58,000 nt of DNA from Diphasiastrum complanatum (Eukaryota > Streptophyta > Lycopodiopsida > Lycopodiales > Lycopodiaceae). Each line of letters starts with the position of its first letter. Position 1 is the first letter of the stretch. A model generated the notes under the pieces. That model did not search any database. It worked only from the letters and a program-made list of their open reading frames with translations, and was not told where the DNA came from. A program made the position numbers and the translations under genes. The DNA lies in NCBI GenBank assembly GCA_029204225.1, contig CM055097.1, forward strand, positions 39,613,106-39,671,105, in the 5' to 3' direction. Shown piece after piece: positions 27,276 through 37,085 of this stretch.

Positions 27276-27835
27276 TTCTTCACCGGTACTCTCTTTCTGT
27301 TTTTTTTTTCATCATTGCCTTTTTGATAACTTGTATATCAACAATATATCTTAAATTGTCAGATCGCAAACATATCTTGGTTTGAGCCTTGAAGACTAGT
27401 GACTGTAGCATTCAACTCTAATATAACATGCTTGAGTGCATTGTTTTCAGCAGTAGTGTATTGCACATAATGAAGCAATTCTTAATTTGCATGTTGTAAT
27501 TGTTATTAGAAAACTGTAATTGCTGATTAAGACAAGATATGCTATGCATTCCAATATCATGTAACCTTTGACAATACCAAGTAATCTGCTATTTTTTTCA
27601 CATACAAATTTGAAAAGATGAGTTAGGACTTGAAATCTGGACACAAATTGGTAGTTGCATCTCTAGGATAAATTGATTCATCCACCCACAAATCTATATT
27701 CTTATGATTATTCATTCTCAATTCTCTAACTATGGCAGCAGCATTCTCTATAGCTTTTCAATTTTTCTTAATAAATGGAGTGCATTCCATAGGAAGTGCA
27801 ACATGCAAATGGAACATTGCCATTGTTGAAAGCTA
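27276..27835 (-). pseudogene. Upstream coding remnant of the 26-27 kb gene
   Basis: On the minus strand, fragments read as protein between stops: AAAIVRELRMNNHKNIDLWV with DESIYPRDATTNLCPDF following, then a heptad-like ENNALKHVILELNATV that suggests a coiled coil, and VPVKNIDDLSTPTGN. Several stops and frame changes lie between them. Position and strand make them likely upstream exons of the gene at 26098-26965, more decayed than its 3' part. Confidence 0.4.
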
Positions 27836-28174
27836 AAATACGTAAATGCTTCAAACTACAATAAGTCAAATGGAATAGATCTAGCGTACCTTACTGTTGT
27901 AATGTCTCTATGTTGTGCTGAAAATGGTCCCGCCTCATATTTCACTGTAAGCATACAAAGATTTCAAAAGTGCTCATTATTGTACTCCCGCTTCAGCTTT
28001 TGTAGTGAGCACATCAAGATTTACAACGATATTCTAAAAGCTCTAGTCCTGAATTTTGAAACGAGCATGCAGAGAAGTTATTACATCTCATGCTTAACTA
28101 ACTAATGTCTAAAGTTAACCATAGTAGTTAAACATCGGGCAAGACCGGAAACTCGGAAAATAGCAACCAAAAGT
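27836..28174. other. No recognisable gene
   Basis: Short spacer between the gene remnant and the copia gag fragment. It has no coding similarity that I recognise. Confidence 0.5.
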
Positions 28175-28305
28175 TACCAGTTAGAACAACTTGAACAAGC
28201 TCCACATCCTTAATCCTTTCATTAATGCATGCTAGTTCATCACTCAAAGCTTTAACTCTCAAAACAAAAGCATGAGAACCTTCATCCTTATTTTGAAGAC
28301 TGTGA
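28175..28305 (-). pseudogene. Copia gag fragment (UBN2-type)
   Basis: Minus-strand frame VLRVKALSDELACINERIKD followed by VELVQVVLTG. This matches the gag segment of plant copia elements, in which a DEL/DQL helix precedes a conserved L-x-G-L turn. It lies downstream of the primer-binding site at 28406-28413 in the same orientation. The rest of the element is missing. Confidence 0.65.
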
Positions 28306-28405
28306 TTTCAAAAAGTGGCCTACTCCAAATCCACTAGAATTTATGGCACCCTCAAATCCATCTCTAGATTTGGCAAATACTCCAACTTTGGCCTGCAACC
28401 TACTT

Positions 28406-28413
28406 TGATACCA
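28406..28413 (-). promoter_or_regulatory. Copia primer-binding site
   Basis: Minus-strand TGGTATCA, the start of the initiator tRNA-Met complementary site, directly abuts the LTR end CACA at 28414. Only the first eight bases match the consensus well. Confidence 0.6.
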
Positions 28414-28917
28414 TGTGAAAAAATCAGATCTAAAACATTTTTAATGGATCTCTAAGATCTTGACCGAATTTGGATGCACATCTAGATTTAGCTACAAGAT
28501 AGAAATCATCAATTTTGGCATGCTAAAATTGCATAAATCACTAAGATCTGATTATAAGCACTCAAATACAGTAAGGTACTGTCCCTATACGTACAAAAGT
28601 AGTAGCCTTCTATCCTTCACACTTGTGGATGCAAGATCAACAATAAAAATGACATTCTACACACTAGGAATTAAGATATCTTGAGAAATAAACATGAGAT
28701 GGACATAGAATCAATGAATTCTCCAGATAAAATGAGAATACAAAGATACTTTTTCCACTCTGGTACTGCTATTTATAACTTCTAAAATGTCATTTGGCCA
28801 ATTGTCCTAAACTTGCCCTAAATGGTAACTTCTTGGTACTTCATCAAAAAACATAGAAATTCTAGTCTAGATGCAATGTATCCAAACTAGCCTATTAGAA
28901 TGGGTTCAAATATGACT
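28414..28917 (-). mobile_element. Copia 5' LTR, family A (minus)
   Basis: About 500 bp, ending TTTTTTCACA at 28414 against the primer-binding site. Its reverse complement matches 30716-31219 with roughly 85% identity by eye. Both copies keep a TATAAATAG box and the last 10 bases. The outer end is set only by where similarity to the other copy fades (around 28900-28917). Confidence 0.75.
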
Positions 28918-29402
28918 CCATTCATTTATCTACTTGCCAAAAATAGTACAAACACTATTTAGGCCTTTATTGACAAATATAAATCTATCTTTAAGTTAAA
29001 ATTTCATGCTGGCCTCAAAATTGCCAAAATAGATAAACTAAACTAGTTGAATTTTTCACAAGTAATGATTGCATATTATTAGTATATGCATACTTGTACT
29101 CATCCATGGTGGGAGACCACTTTACAATGGATTTCTACATAGACCAACAAAATTGTGGTTAGAAGTTAAACAAAAAACATATAATTTATGTAGTTCAAAA
29201 AGATTAGCAAGATAAAATTTGAATTTCAATAAAGTCAAATTCAACTTATGGGTGAAAGATTTATACAATGGGCTTGAAAATGTCTCTCGTCGCCGCTACC
29301 CAAATGAGAAAGCCCTAAAGTCTCAAGTCACTTTTCTCGTTGTTGTTTGAATCGATCTCGATTGTCTCGCTATTCTTTCCTCTCAAACTTTTAATCTTTC
29401 TT
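28918..29402. other. No recognisable gene
   Basis: AT-rich spacer between the family A LTR and the next coding-like segment. Confidence 0.5.
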
Positions 29403-29633
29403 CTACAAGTGGGGCAGCTTGGATCTACCAACTCTCACCGCGTCTCGGATCTCTAATTTGCGGTGGCTCATGAAGCCTCCCATGCAGTGCAACATCCTTT
29501 CAGATTTATCCAATGTGTGCCAATCCTTAAAAATGTCCTTGTTGAAGACGACATGCATCTTGCGAGTGATGACACATACGCCACGGTCGTTCTCAACTAT
29601 ACACTTCTCCATGTCTAGGTCATAAGAGAACAA
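29403..29633 (-). CDS. Hypothetical open segment
   Basis: A minus-strand frame of 76 codons with base composition richer in GC than the surroundings. It contains VCVITRKMHVVFNKDIFKDW and ends at TAG 29403. The frame stays open some way upstream, so it could be an exon of something larger. No family is recognised. It lies directly beside, and on the opposite strand from, the GHTHDQID gene remnant. It may be chance. Confidence 0.25.
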   Translation of the reverse strand: MFSYDLDMEKCIVENDRGVCVITRKMHVVFNKDIFKDWHTLDKSERMLHCMGGFMSHRKLEIRDAVRVGRSKLPHL

Positions 29634-29659
29634 GACATCAACTGATGGAGAGGTAGCAA

Positions 29660-30071
29660 ATGGAGTGTCAAGGGGACAACACTGTTACTTGACAACAATG
29701 CTACGGAAATTAAAAACCAAACTGTTTTGGTATATTTGTCTATGCTAGTAGAGAAAAAAAATTTCAAAAAAATAAAAATAGGATGTTTGTTGGTAGGGCA
29801 TACCCACGATCAAATTGATCAAATGTTTAGTTGCTTTTCTAAGAGGTTGAGACACAAGAAGGCATTTTCTTTACTAGTGCTTTAAAGCATTGTTGAGGAA
29901 CTGTATGTGCCAAAGCCAAACATGTCATTAATCGGAGACACATATGATTTTTGTGATTATGTTAAGGCATCCAATGAAACAGAGCGATGCGTAGCTAATA
30001 TTAATAATATTAGCTTTCAGCACCAGAGATTGCCAAAAAATCAACCGAGAGTTGACGATTTGAATTTATAA
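29660..30071 (+). pseudogene. GHTHDQID-motif (DUF7869-like) gene remnant
   Basis: One plus-strand frame reads from about 29667 to TAA at 30069-30071, with a single internal stop TAA at 29883-29885. It carries LLLDNNATEIKNQTV, then LVGHTHDQIDQMFSCFSKRL, which match the Q-L-D-N...E-N-K-N and G-H-T-H-E-D-I-D-Q-x-F-S signatures I associate with a eukaryotic domain of unknown function (DUF7869, name from memory). Proteins of this type are often multicopy and may be transposon-derived, which is inference. In this copy the usual Glu of GHTHED is Asp and the following Asp is Gln. Downstream at 30164 and 31222 lie further pieces that may be its 3' exons, separated by an LTR. Confidence 0.6.
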
Positions 30072-30163
30072 GATGTAGATGTTTTGGCATTTAATTTTGA
30101 GTTCACAATGACCAGTCATCTACGAAAGTCACTATATATATATTAAAAGAACGATTTGGATTA

Positions 30164-30451
30164 ATGGAAAAACCATCATCCTCCACTCATCATCAACAGA
30201 GAAAAGTTGATTTACAAGGCCTTTTGTCAACATTAGATGCGAATTCTGAGAAAAATATGCCAGTTGACTCTGATGAAGAAGATAGGTCTTCCACTTCATC
30301 AGCTGAAAATGAGTGTGTTGAGAATATGTCAAGTTCTGTATTGAGAGATTTTGGCCTAAAACTAGGACCATTAAAAAAACACCCAAAAGAATTACTCTTT
30401 TTTAGGTCAAAGTCCCAAAACAAATGTCATCGTGTTCTAAATAACTTGTAA
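30164..30451 (+). CDS. Ser/acid-rich segment, possible exon of the same gene
   Basis: A 95-codon plus-strand frame with ATG at 30164. It opens MEKPSSSTHHQQRKVDLQGL, has an acidic Ser-rich middle (DSDEEDRSSTSS) and a basic end (LGPLKKHPKELLFF), and no recognisable domain. It starts about 90 bases after the GHTHDQID frame ends and shares its strand, so it may be a downstream exon rather than an independent gene. Confidence 0.4.
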   Translation: MEKPSSSTHHQQRKVDLQGLLSTLDANSEKNMPVDSDEEDRSSTSSAENECVENMSSSVLRDFGLKLGPLKKHPKELLFFRSKSQNKCHRVLNNL

Positions 30452-30715
30452 GTGCTTTCTCTAATCAAAATGAAGTCCACTTAACTTAACAACCATGAAC
30501 TTAGGATTTAAATCTTAAACTTAGACTTTCTAAGTTGAATTATTACAAATGGTTGTTTGTGATAGTTAAATTTCAATAGTAAAAGGTCTAAATATAAGAT
30601 TGTCCTAAGCCTTCATTTGCTCTATTGATTGAATTTACTTGTGGGCTTACAAAACACATGCCACAATAAATTGTTAAACTTTGAAAGACCTTAGGCTAAC
30701 ATAAGGGCTAACAAA

Positions 30716-31219
30716 TGTTCCTCCGGCATAACCATTATAATTGGCTAGTTTTGATACATTGCATCTAGACTAGAATTTCTAGGTTTTTCGATGAAGTACC
30801 AGGAAGTTACCATTTAGGGAAAGTTTAGGGCAATTGGCCAAACGAAATTTTAGTATCTATAAATAGCAGTACTAGTGTGGAGAAAGTATCTTTGTATTCT
30901 CATTTTATGTGAAAAAATCATTTGTTTTGATTATATGTCCATCTCATGTGTATTTCTCAAGATATCTTGATTTCTACTGTGTAGAATGTCATTTTTATTG
31001 TTGATCTTGCTTCCACACGTGTGAAGGATAGTAGGCTGCTATTGTTGTACGAACAAGGACAATACCTTACTGTATTTGCTTATGACAAGATCTTAGTGAG
31101 TTATGCAATTCTAGAATGTCAAAATTGATGATTTATATCTTGTAGCTAAATCTAGGCATCCAAATTTGGTCAAGTTCTTAGAGATCCGTTAAATATGTCT
31201 TGGATATGATTTTTTCACA
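30716..31219 (+). mobile_element. Copia solo LTR, family A (plus)
   Basis: A second copy of the LTR at 28414-28917, in opposite orientation, with TATAAATAG at 30858-30866 and end GATTTTTTCACA at 31219. No primer-binding site follows and no copia coding precedes it, so it is probably a solo LTR left by recombination. It separates coding segments at 30164-30451 and 31222-31464. The internal palindrome CACACGTGTG lies near 31014. No clean 5-bp target duplication was seen. Confidence 0.7.
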
Positions 31220-31221
31220 TT

Positions 31222-31464
31222 ACTCGAGTTATTGGGGAGGCCAGGAGTGAGAATCGATTGGGATGCTGCTTCTGAGGTAAGGATTCAAAATAGATTTTAA
31301 CTTCACTACATTCATATAGTCTGAATCTCACTCTCACTACATTTCTCAGAGCACTGATTCATGTTTCTTGCATGCAGGTACCATAGTCCCAATCTCATGC
31401 ATCGCAGTCCCATGAGTCTGATGTCCATGGCGAGGACAAGGATGACTCAGCTGGATCTAACTAG
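31222..31464 (+). pseudogene. Two terminal exons of a broken gene
   Basis: Plus strand. Coding LLGRPGVRIDWDAASE ends at 31276 with donor GAG|GTAAGG. A 101-bp intron (31277-31377) ends TTGCATGCAG. The next exon starts GTA CCA TAG at 31378 and then reads SQSHASQSHESDVHGEDKDD to a TAG stop at 31462-31464. The splice phase is 0 on both sides. The internal TAG (31384-31386) sits where CAG would give Pro-Gln-Ser. The acidic, Ser-rich tail resembles a protein C-terminus. The upstream end is cut by the LTR ending at 31219. It may belong to the GHTHDQID gene at 29.7 kb. Confidence 0.5.
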
Positions 31465-32099
31465 ATTCTACATTCTAATACATACATATAGAATATACTT
31501 ACTAATTTAGTTTGTAATATATTTCTGTACTTGGACCATTTATGTGTGAATGTTTTTTTTATCATTCATAACTCTTTCATTGCACGGACTTCAATATTTA
31601 AATTTTTTTTAATAACAATTATAAATAAATAAATCTGCTTACCAACTTCATAAAAAGTGGTGCAAAAGATTCCAAAGTTTGATGGAGTTAATTTTTAGGG
31701 TAAAATAATGCCAATATTGGTTCCATTCTAGCCTAATTTTTTTTTTTTTTGGTTTTCTATGCCCTCAAAATAATCCTCGGAACACTATATTGTATATATA
31801 GTCCTCAGAATAGTCCTCGAAAACTACTCTTTGTTAGCAGGGTCAAATATCTTACATGCCTCGGGCCCCATTGGATATGTCGAGGGACCTCGGAATATCC
31901 CTAGAAAAATATTATTTGTTAATTGGGTGAAAGTCTTATGATATTCCTTGGGGCCCGATGAAAATTTCAAAGGTCTATCGAGGGATAGATTGCTGTAAAA
32001 GCACTTTTTTATTATTGTAAAGAAGCCTCGATTTTAGGGTCAGAAATGTTCTAAAATGTTAGTGTTTCTTTACTACATGGAAATCTCTAATAATTTTTT
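31465..32099. other. No recognisable gene
   Basis: AT-rich, with poly-T runs near 31550 and 31738. At 31755-31980 a loose repeat recurs around the words cctcggaa and cctcgaaa. Confidence 0.5.
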
Positions 32100-32430
32100 T
32101 TATCAGGTATTGGTTGATCATTTCCTCAAAAATAAAAATCTAATAAATCTAGTATGATCAACCAAATTCCTACTTTGTATAAGCTTTTGTTCTATCAAAT
32201 GATCATGTATTTTGTTTCCATGCCTTAGAAACTATCCCCCTTTATGCCTCCCATGTACAATTAAGTTCTCCCCAAAACCTTTCACATGATAGATGCTCCA
32301 CTCCACTATATGACATCTCAATGAAGGTGCTCTTTGACCATAATTGTATTTTTACAACTTGATGTAAGAGATGACTACCGTCTATGTGATTGGATTCTTT
32401 TTTGGTAGTCATCATCTTCTTCAATCAAAG
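32100..32430 (-). pseudogene. Possible copia integrase C-terminal remnant
   Basis: Minus-strand fragments read SYSGVEHLSCERFWGEL, then in a shifted frame KYMIIWFDRTKAYTK. They loosely resemble the copia integrase segments W-S-G-x-K-P-S-V-E-H-L-R-V-F-G and K-C-I-F-x-G-Y-x2-x-S-K-A-Y. Frames are broken and the match is weak. Confidence 0.35.
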
Positions 32431-33045
32431 AGAAATTGGAGACACACACTTTATGAGTTGTTTATAATGACGCCTTAAGTTGCATATTCCTTGATATTGA
32501 AAAACTTTGGTTTGAACTTGAGACTCCGTTACAATATGTTGTTTGAAATATATGAGGTCATGAATTCTTTGGATCATTGCAATGAGAAAAATAGCAAGAA
32601 AGCACACATTGGAAAGATCTACAATCTTAGATGCATCCAAGTGTATAATAAGAGTGCATACATTGATTATTTGCTCACAAATATCCTTTTCATGAATATT
32701 CATGGAAGTTTTCCATATACTCTTTATGTTACCAAAATTTCTCTAGTGCCAGTGCTTGTTGCTTAATCTAGTTTGGTCAAACTACTTTATCATGCGACGA
32801 CATATCATATATTGTTGTTATTGTTCTATGTTGAACTCTCTTAAACTAAATGTATTTCTTTGGAACTAATGAAAGATCCATTTGCATATACTTTATTAAC
32901 ATGCAAAGCTCTACATTATACAAAAAAGATAATGGACAACTTCTCATTTGGAATCTGAAGTAGCCCTTGCAGCTCTTTCCTATGTATCAATATAGTATGC
33001 TCCACAATTATGAGCATCACATGTACGCACACACTTGCACATGAG

Positions 33046-33050
<5 letters not shown>
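32431..33050. other. No recognisable gene
   Basis: AT-rich spacer. Overlapping open frames on both strands have no family features. Confidence 0.5.

Positions 33051-33133
<83 letters not shown>
33051..33133. repeat. (TC)n microsatellite, 83 bp
   Basis: A pure TC run of about 41 units. Confidence 0.98.
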
Positions 33134-33136
<3 letters not shown>

Positions 33137-33791
33137 AAAGAGGGAGAGAAAACACAAGGGCTAAACTATTCGATAAAATAGTGTGTGAGGCAAATATGCC
33201 ACTTACAAAGACATAACGATAATTGGGATATAAGTAGCCCGTTGTTCATGAGCATTGGCGTCCATAGGAGTGCCCTTGAGGTCAATAAACTATATTATAG
33301 TGTAGCAAGAAGATGGGCACCATGTTTCTCTAATCCATATATCTAACATTGCTACAACATATGTTGATGTGACATGAGGGATGTTGCACTATAATTATCC
33401 TTCTTGACTTGTTTTACAAGAAGTACTATTTAGCTCAAATTGAGTTTGTGGGTCCACTTGTGCATTATAAGGTTGGATTGTGGATGGTTGGGTAAATAGT
33501 CATGTTGTGCAAGATCATATTAGAGGGAGGTAACATTGGAGCCAATTCAAAGAGAAAGATGCACATAGTGGTGACACACTAGTCTTGTCAAGTGAGGTAC
33601 CTCTCATCTATGATTAAAATTTGACAAGAGAGAGAATGGATGTGACCACAAATGGAAATAACGAGGTAAAGATCTCGAAAAATTAAAGAGTGAAATGTAA
33701 GGAAGAAAATATGCTTTCTTTCTAAATGAAATCGATTGAATCATTGAATGGAGGAATTTTCTTCTAAAACAGAGCACAAAGATGCGTTGCA
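33134..33791. other. No recognisable gene
   Basis: Spacer between two CT tracts upstream of SAUR gene 2. No coding or RNA feature is recognised. Confidence 0.5.
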
Positions 33792-33811
33792 TCTCTCTCT
33801 CTCTCTCTGTC

Positions 33812-33850
<39 letters not shown>
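33792..33850. repeat. Interrupted (CT)n with two TGTCTC sites
   Basis: A CT run interrupted by two G bases, so that TGTCTC appears at 33809-33814 and 33819-33824. The sites are direct repeats with a 4-base gap, start-to-start 10 bases. It lies about 390 bases upstream of SAUR gene 2 on the gene's sense strand. ARF factors bind TGTCTC, and GA/CT tracts attract plant GAGA-binding proteins; both are family knowledge. A regulatory role here is inference. Confidence 0.5.
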
Positions 33851-33851
<1 letters not shown>

Positions 33852-33873
33852 GATCCTTAGCAAATATATCTGT

Positions 33874-33966
33874 CTTGCAGCTTAGGAAGATTCTAACGAA
33901 AGTGAATAGCTTTAGTTCCGTTTAGCTTACAGCTTAGAAAGGCTGCAACAAAAGTGAATAGCTTCG
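33874..33966 (+). repeat. Tandem promoter repeat, 52-bp period
   Basis: Two copies of a block containing CAGCTTAG (33878 and 33930) and ending AAAGTGAATAGCTT. They lie about 245-335 bases upstream of the SAUR gene 2 start, just after the CT tract. Confidence 0.8.
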
Positions 33967-34070
33967 ATTTGACTATATTATAGTTCTGGATCAATCAATG
34001 AGTATCATGAAATTCATTTCATGTGTAGTTGAATTGGTCGGCAGATTCTTCGTTCTGCGCGTATGCACTC

Positions 34071-34076
34071 TATATC
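34071..34076 (+). promoter_or_regulatory. Candidate TATA box of SAUR gene 2
   Basis: TATATC about 140 bases upstream of the ATG in an otherwise mixed-composition stretch. Plausible but unproven. Confidence 0.35.
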
Positions 34077-34210
34077 GACGGTGACAGTGAAGTAGATGAT
34101 CTTGGATTTGTGTGCTAATCTTGATCTCTCATAAGTTGTGTAGTAACGCATAAGTGGCTGATCCTATGCGATAGTTAGTTCTTTTTCTGATTGAGCGAGA
34201 GCTTTGTGCA

Positions 34211-34645
34211 ATGCCTATCATCCCGATTCGTGCTTACAAGTTCCGCAGGTTGGTGTCAAACAAGTTGCAACCTTCGTTGCTGCCTAAGTGTTTGCAGCCC
34301 TCATCTGAGTCGTCTTGGGAGGTGGATGATTTGGAGGTGGCCACGGGAGAGGATGACAGCCTGCGCAGGCCTCCACGCGATGTTCCCAAGGGTTTCCTGG
34401 CTGTATATGTGGGCCAAGAGCGTCGTCGCTTTGTGATTGAGACTCATTATCTCAATCATTCTCTTTTCAAATTGTTGTTGGATAGATCAGCTCGAGAATA
34501 TGGATTTGATCAGAAAGGGGGCCTTAGGATCCCCTGCGAGGTACTGCTTTTCGAGCATTTGATGTGGATGCTGGACTATGATGATCCTTGTGCCCGTTGG
34601 TTGGAGAACCTGGATGAGTTGCTCAACTTTTACTCCTCCTCCTGA
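34211..34645 (+). CDS. SAUR-family auxin-responsive protein (gene 2)
   Basis: An intact single-exon frame of 144 residues, ATG at 34211, TGA at 34643-34645. The SAUR core covers about residues 53-118: PRDVPKGFLAVYVGQERRRF, then THYLNHSLFKLLLDRSAREY, a GFDQKGGLRIPCEV stretch and LFEHLMWML. Compared with gene 1 the core shares DVPKG-x-LAVYVG-x-ERRRFV, the YL-x-H-x-LFK-x-LL-[ED]-RSA segment and PCEV-x-LF, so they are paralogues, but the tails differ greatly. The N-terminus has a basic patch (RAYKFRRLVSNK) then an acidic one (EVDDLEVATGEDD). No introns, signal peptide or membrane segment. As in gene 1 the role would be regulation of auxin-driven growth, by family analogy. Two TGTCTC sites and a 52-bp tandem repeat lie upstream. 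An overlapping frame at 34191 is a shadow. Confidence 0.94.
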   Translation: MPIIPIRAYKFRRLVSNKLQPSLLPKCLQPSSESSWEVDDLEVATGEDDSLRRPPRDVPKGFLAVYVGQERRRFVIETHYLNHSLFKLLLDRSAREYGFDQKGGLRIPCEVLLFEHLMWMLDYDDPCARWLENLDELLNFYSSS

Positions 34646-35337
34646 ACAGATCCCCATCAGAGATCTAGAGATGACTCGTGGATCAATACTGTGTCCACAA
34701 TCGAAGCTAATATTGCAACTCATTCTGGTATGAGCATCTTGACCGAATGGAAATGATGCTTACAATAACTTGAAAGTAAGAGCTTCCTCTTGCTTTGTTG
34801 CCACATGCATATCGGTGGTCAAATCTAATCTCGTCAAAGATCAGTACTCCGATGATCAATGGATTCACGGTTTCGTCATATTGTGCAGATATTACAAAAG
34901 TTCTATGGCTGTCCATTCTATGTCTAAGGCATAAGTGTACTATGAAACCAGGCCACTAGTCTCACGTCTATATCTGCTAATTTACATGCTGTTAGGACTC
35001 AGGAGTAGCAACAAGGGAACAAATTGTGAGACATCATTTCGCTGGCCCGTGTTTTACCAAACGAATGATCTTGGGAAGTCTCACCGGGAAGAATTTAAAT
35101 TCTTTCTTTTGAGCGGGTTCCATAATAAAATTCCAATTCAATCCTTATCTGTTTTAAGTCTTTGAATATAGATGTTTTGGTCTCTAGCTTTTATCTCAAA
35201 CTTATTCCTGGCTGCATTTTTTTCTATGCTATTAAACAAGCTTCAACCATTTTATTGTAGTCATTCGGCGCACTTCTTAAAAGAGTATATAACAAACATC
35301 GATACAAACCTTTTATTTGTAGGCGCTTTTCAAACAC
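34646..35337. other. Downstream flank of SAUR gene 2
   Basis: Probably includes the 3' untranslated region in its first few hundred bases. No further gene is seen. Confidence 0.5.
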
Positions 35338-35645
35338 AGGTAGTACCAAGAAGATAGAAAGTACCAGCAGGTAGTGCTAAAGCATCATATAAAAGTAGTA
35401 TTAAAGTACCAAAGCATCTTATATACCATAAGTACTAGAGATGAGGAAAGACAAAGTACCTTAATTGGAAGTCTGAAAAATCAAGATGCCTTCTACATTA
35501 AAGTCATTGTTAACATCTTCAAGGTGAACTTGAGGAGGATTCTCATTACCATTGATCTATATTCAAAAAGTCTTATCGTGTTACAAGTAGAAAGTACCTG
35601 TAGGTAGTACCAAAGCATCATATACATGTAGTACCAAAGTATTTT
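35338..35645. repeat. Dispersed copy of the 44.6-44.9 kb block
   Basis: About 300 bases nearly identical to 44567-44875 in the same orientation, including the GTAGTACCAAAG units and the exon-like stretch (gtcattgttaacatcttcaa). Only a few differences are visible by eye, implying a recent copy or conversion over 9.2 kb. Confidence 0.85.
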
Positions 35646-36192
35646 AATGCCGTAACGCCTAGAATTTACGGAAAAAGTCACCTACCGCTTAATAAAATTC
35701 CAGTGTGAGGCAAATCAAAGCCCTGAATAAAGATTATCGTGAGGGGGCATGGGACCATCACCAATTTTGGTGGGGGGACACTATTGGAGGGTTTGTGGAT
35801 ATCGAGGCAAACCTAATCCTAGTTAGATCATAAGTCCAACCCAATGATCACATAGTTATTTGATTATTAGAAGTTAATAAAAGGACATTAGGCCAAAATG
35901 TGGGAATGAAATGTCGCAGTGCCTAATAGTCAAGTTAGTTAATAAAAGTGGGTTTCCCCCAATTTCAAATTCAAATAAGGAGGTAGAAACTGACGAGGCC
36001 AAGTGCCCTAGAATCCACTATATAAAGTGGTGCTTTGTAATTTATTTTTTATGCTCAATCAAGAAGGTGGAAACTCTACCGAATTGTAATTGGATGTTCT
36101 TGCTATTTCTTTCTTACTCCATCTCTCATATTTTTATATGATCTTGTTATTATTTGGATTGGCTAACTGTTTTGGATTGAATTTTGTTATGC

Positions 36193-36194
<2 letters not shown>
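35646..36194. other. No recognisable gene
   Basis: Mixed sequence preceding the microsatellite cluster. Nothing is assigned. Confidence 0.5.
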
Positions 36195-36223
<29 letters not shown>

Positions 36224-36225
36224 AC

Positions 36226-36317
<92 letters not shown>
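36195..36317. repeat. (TG)n-(AG)n compound microsatellite
   Basis: TG units to about 36222, then a CACGCG bridge and a pure AG run at 36228-36317. Confidence 0.97.
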
Positions 36318-36320
<3 letters not shown>

Positions 36321-36441
36321 TAGCTTGTTGTGGAGAAAACTCAAATTGTGCATTTCGATTGAGCCACATATGCCCTAAGCTTTCATTGACAGGTAGCTAA
36401 TGGCCACAAGGCAAATTCTAGAATTTTTGCGACCTCAATAG

Positions 36442-36542
<101 letters not shown>

Positions 36543-36634
36543 ATTGATGGCTGAGTGAACGAGGAGTAGAGAGCCGAGCGAGGGAGGAGCAACAACAGCA
36601 GGCAACAGGATGGTTGATCCGAAAAAAGTTAGTG

Positions 36635-37066
<432 letters not shown>

Positions 37067-37069
37067 GAG

Positions 37070-37085
37070 TGGCATCAGAGCTTGG
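37070..37085 (+). promoter_or_regulatory. Copia primer-binding site
   Basis: TGGCATCAGAGCTTGG differs at one base from the TGGTATCAGAGCTTGG site typical of plant copia elements. Confidence 0.7.

Noticed and set aside
28414-31219. The pair of similar 500-bp blocks as the two LTRs of one element
   Set aside because: LTRs of one element are direct repeats; these are inverted and only one is followed by a primer-binding site.
34191-34436. Overlapping frame in the SAUR gene 2 region
   Set aside because: Out of frame with the conserved SAUR core, which is clearly encoded from 34211.
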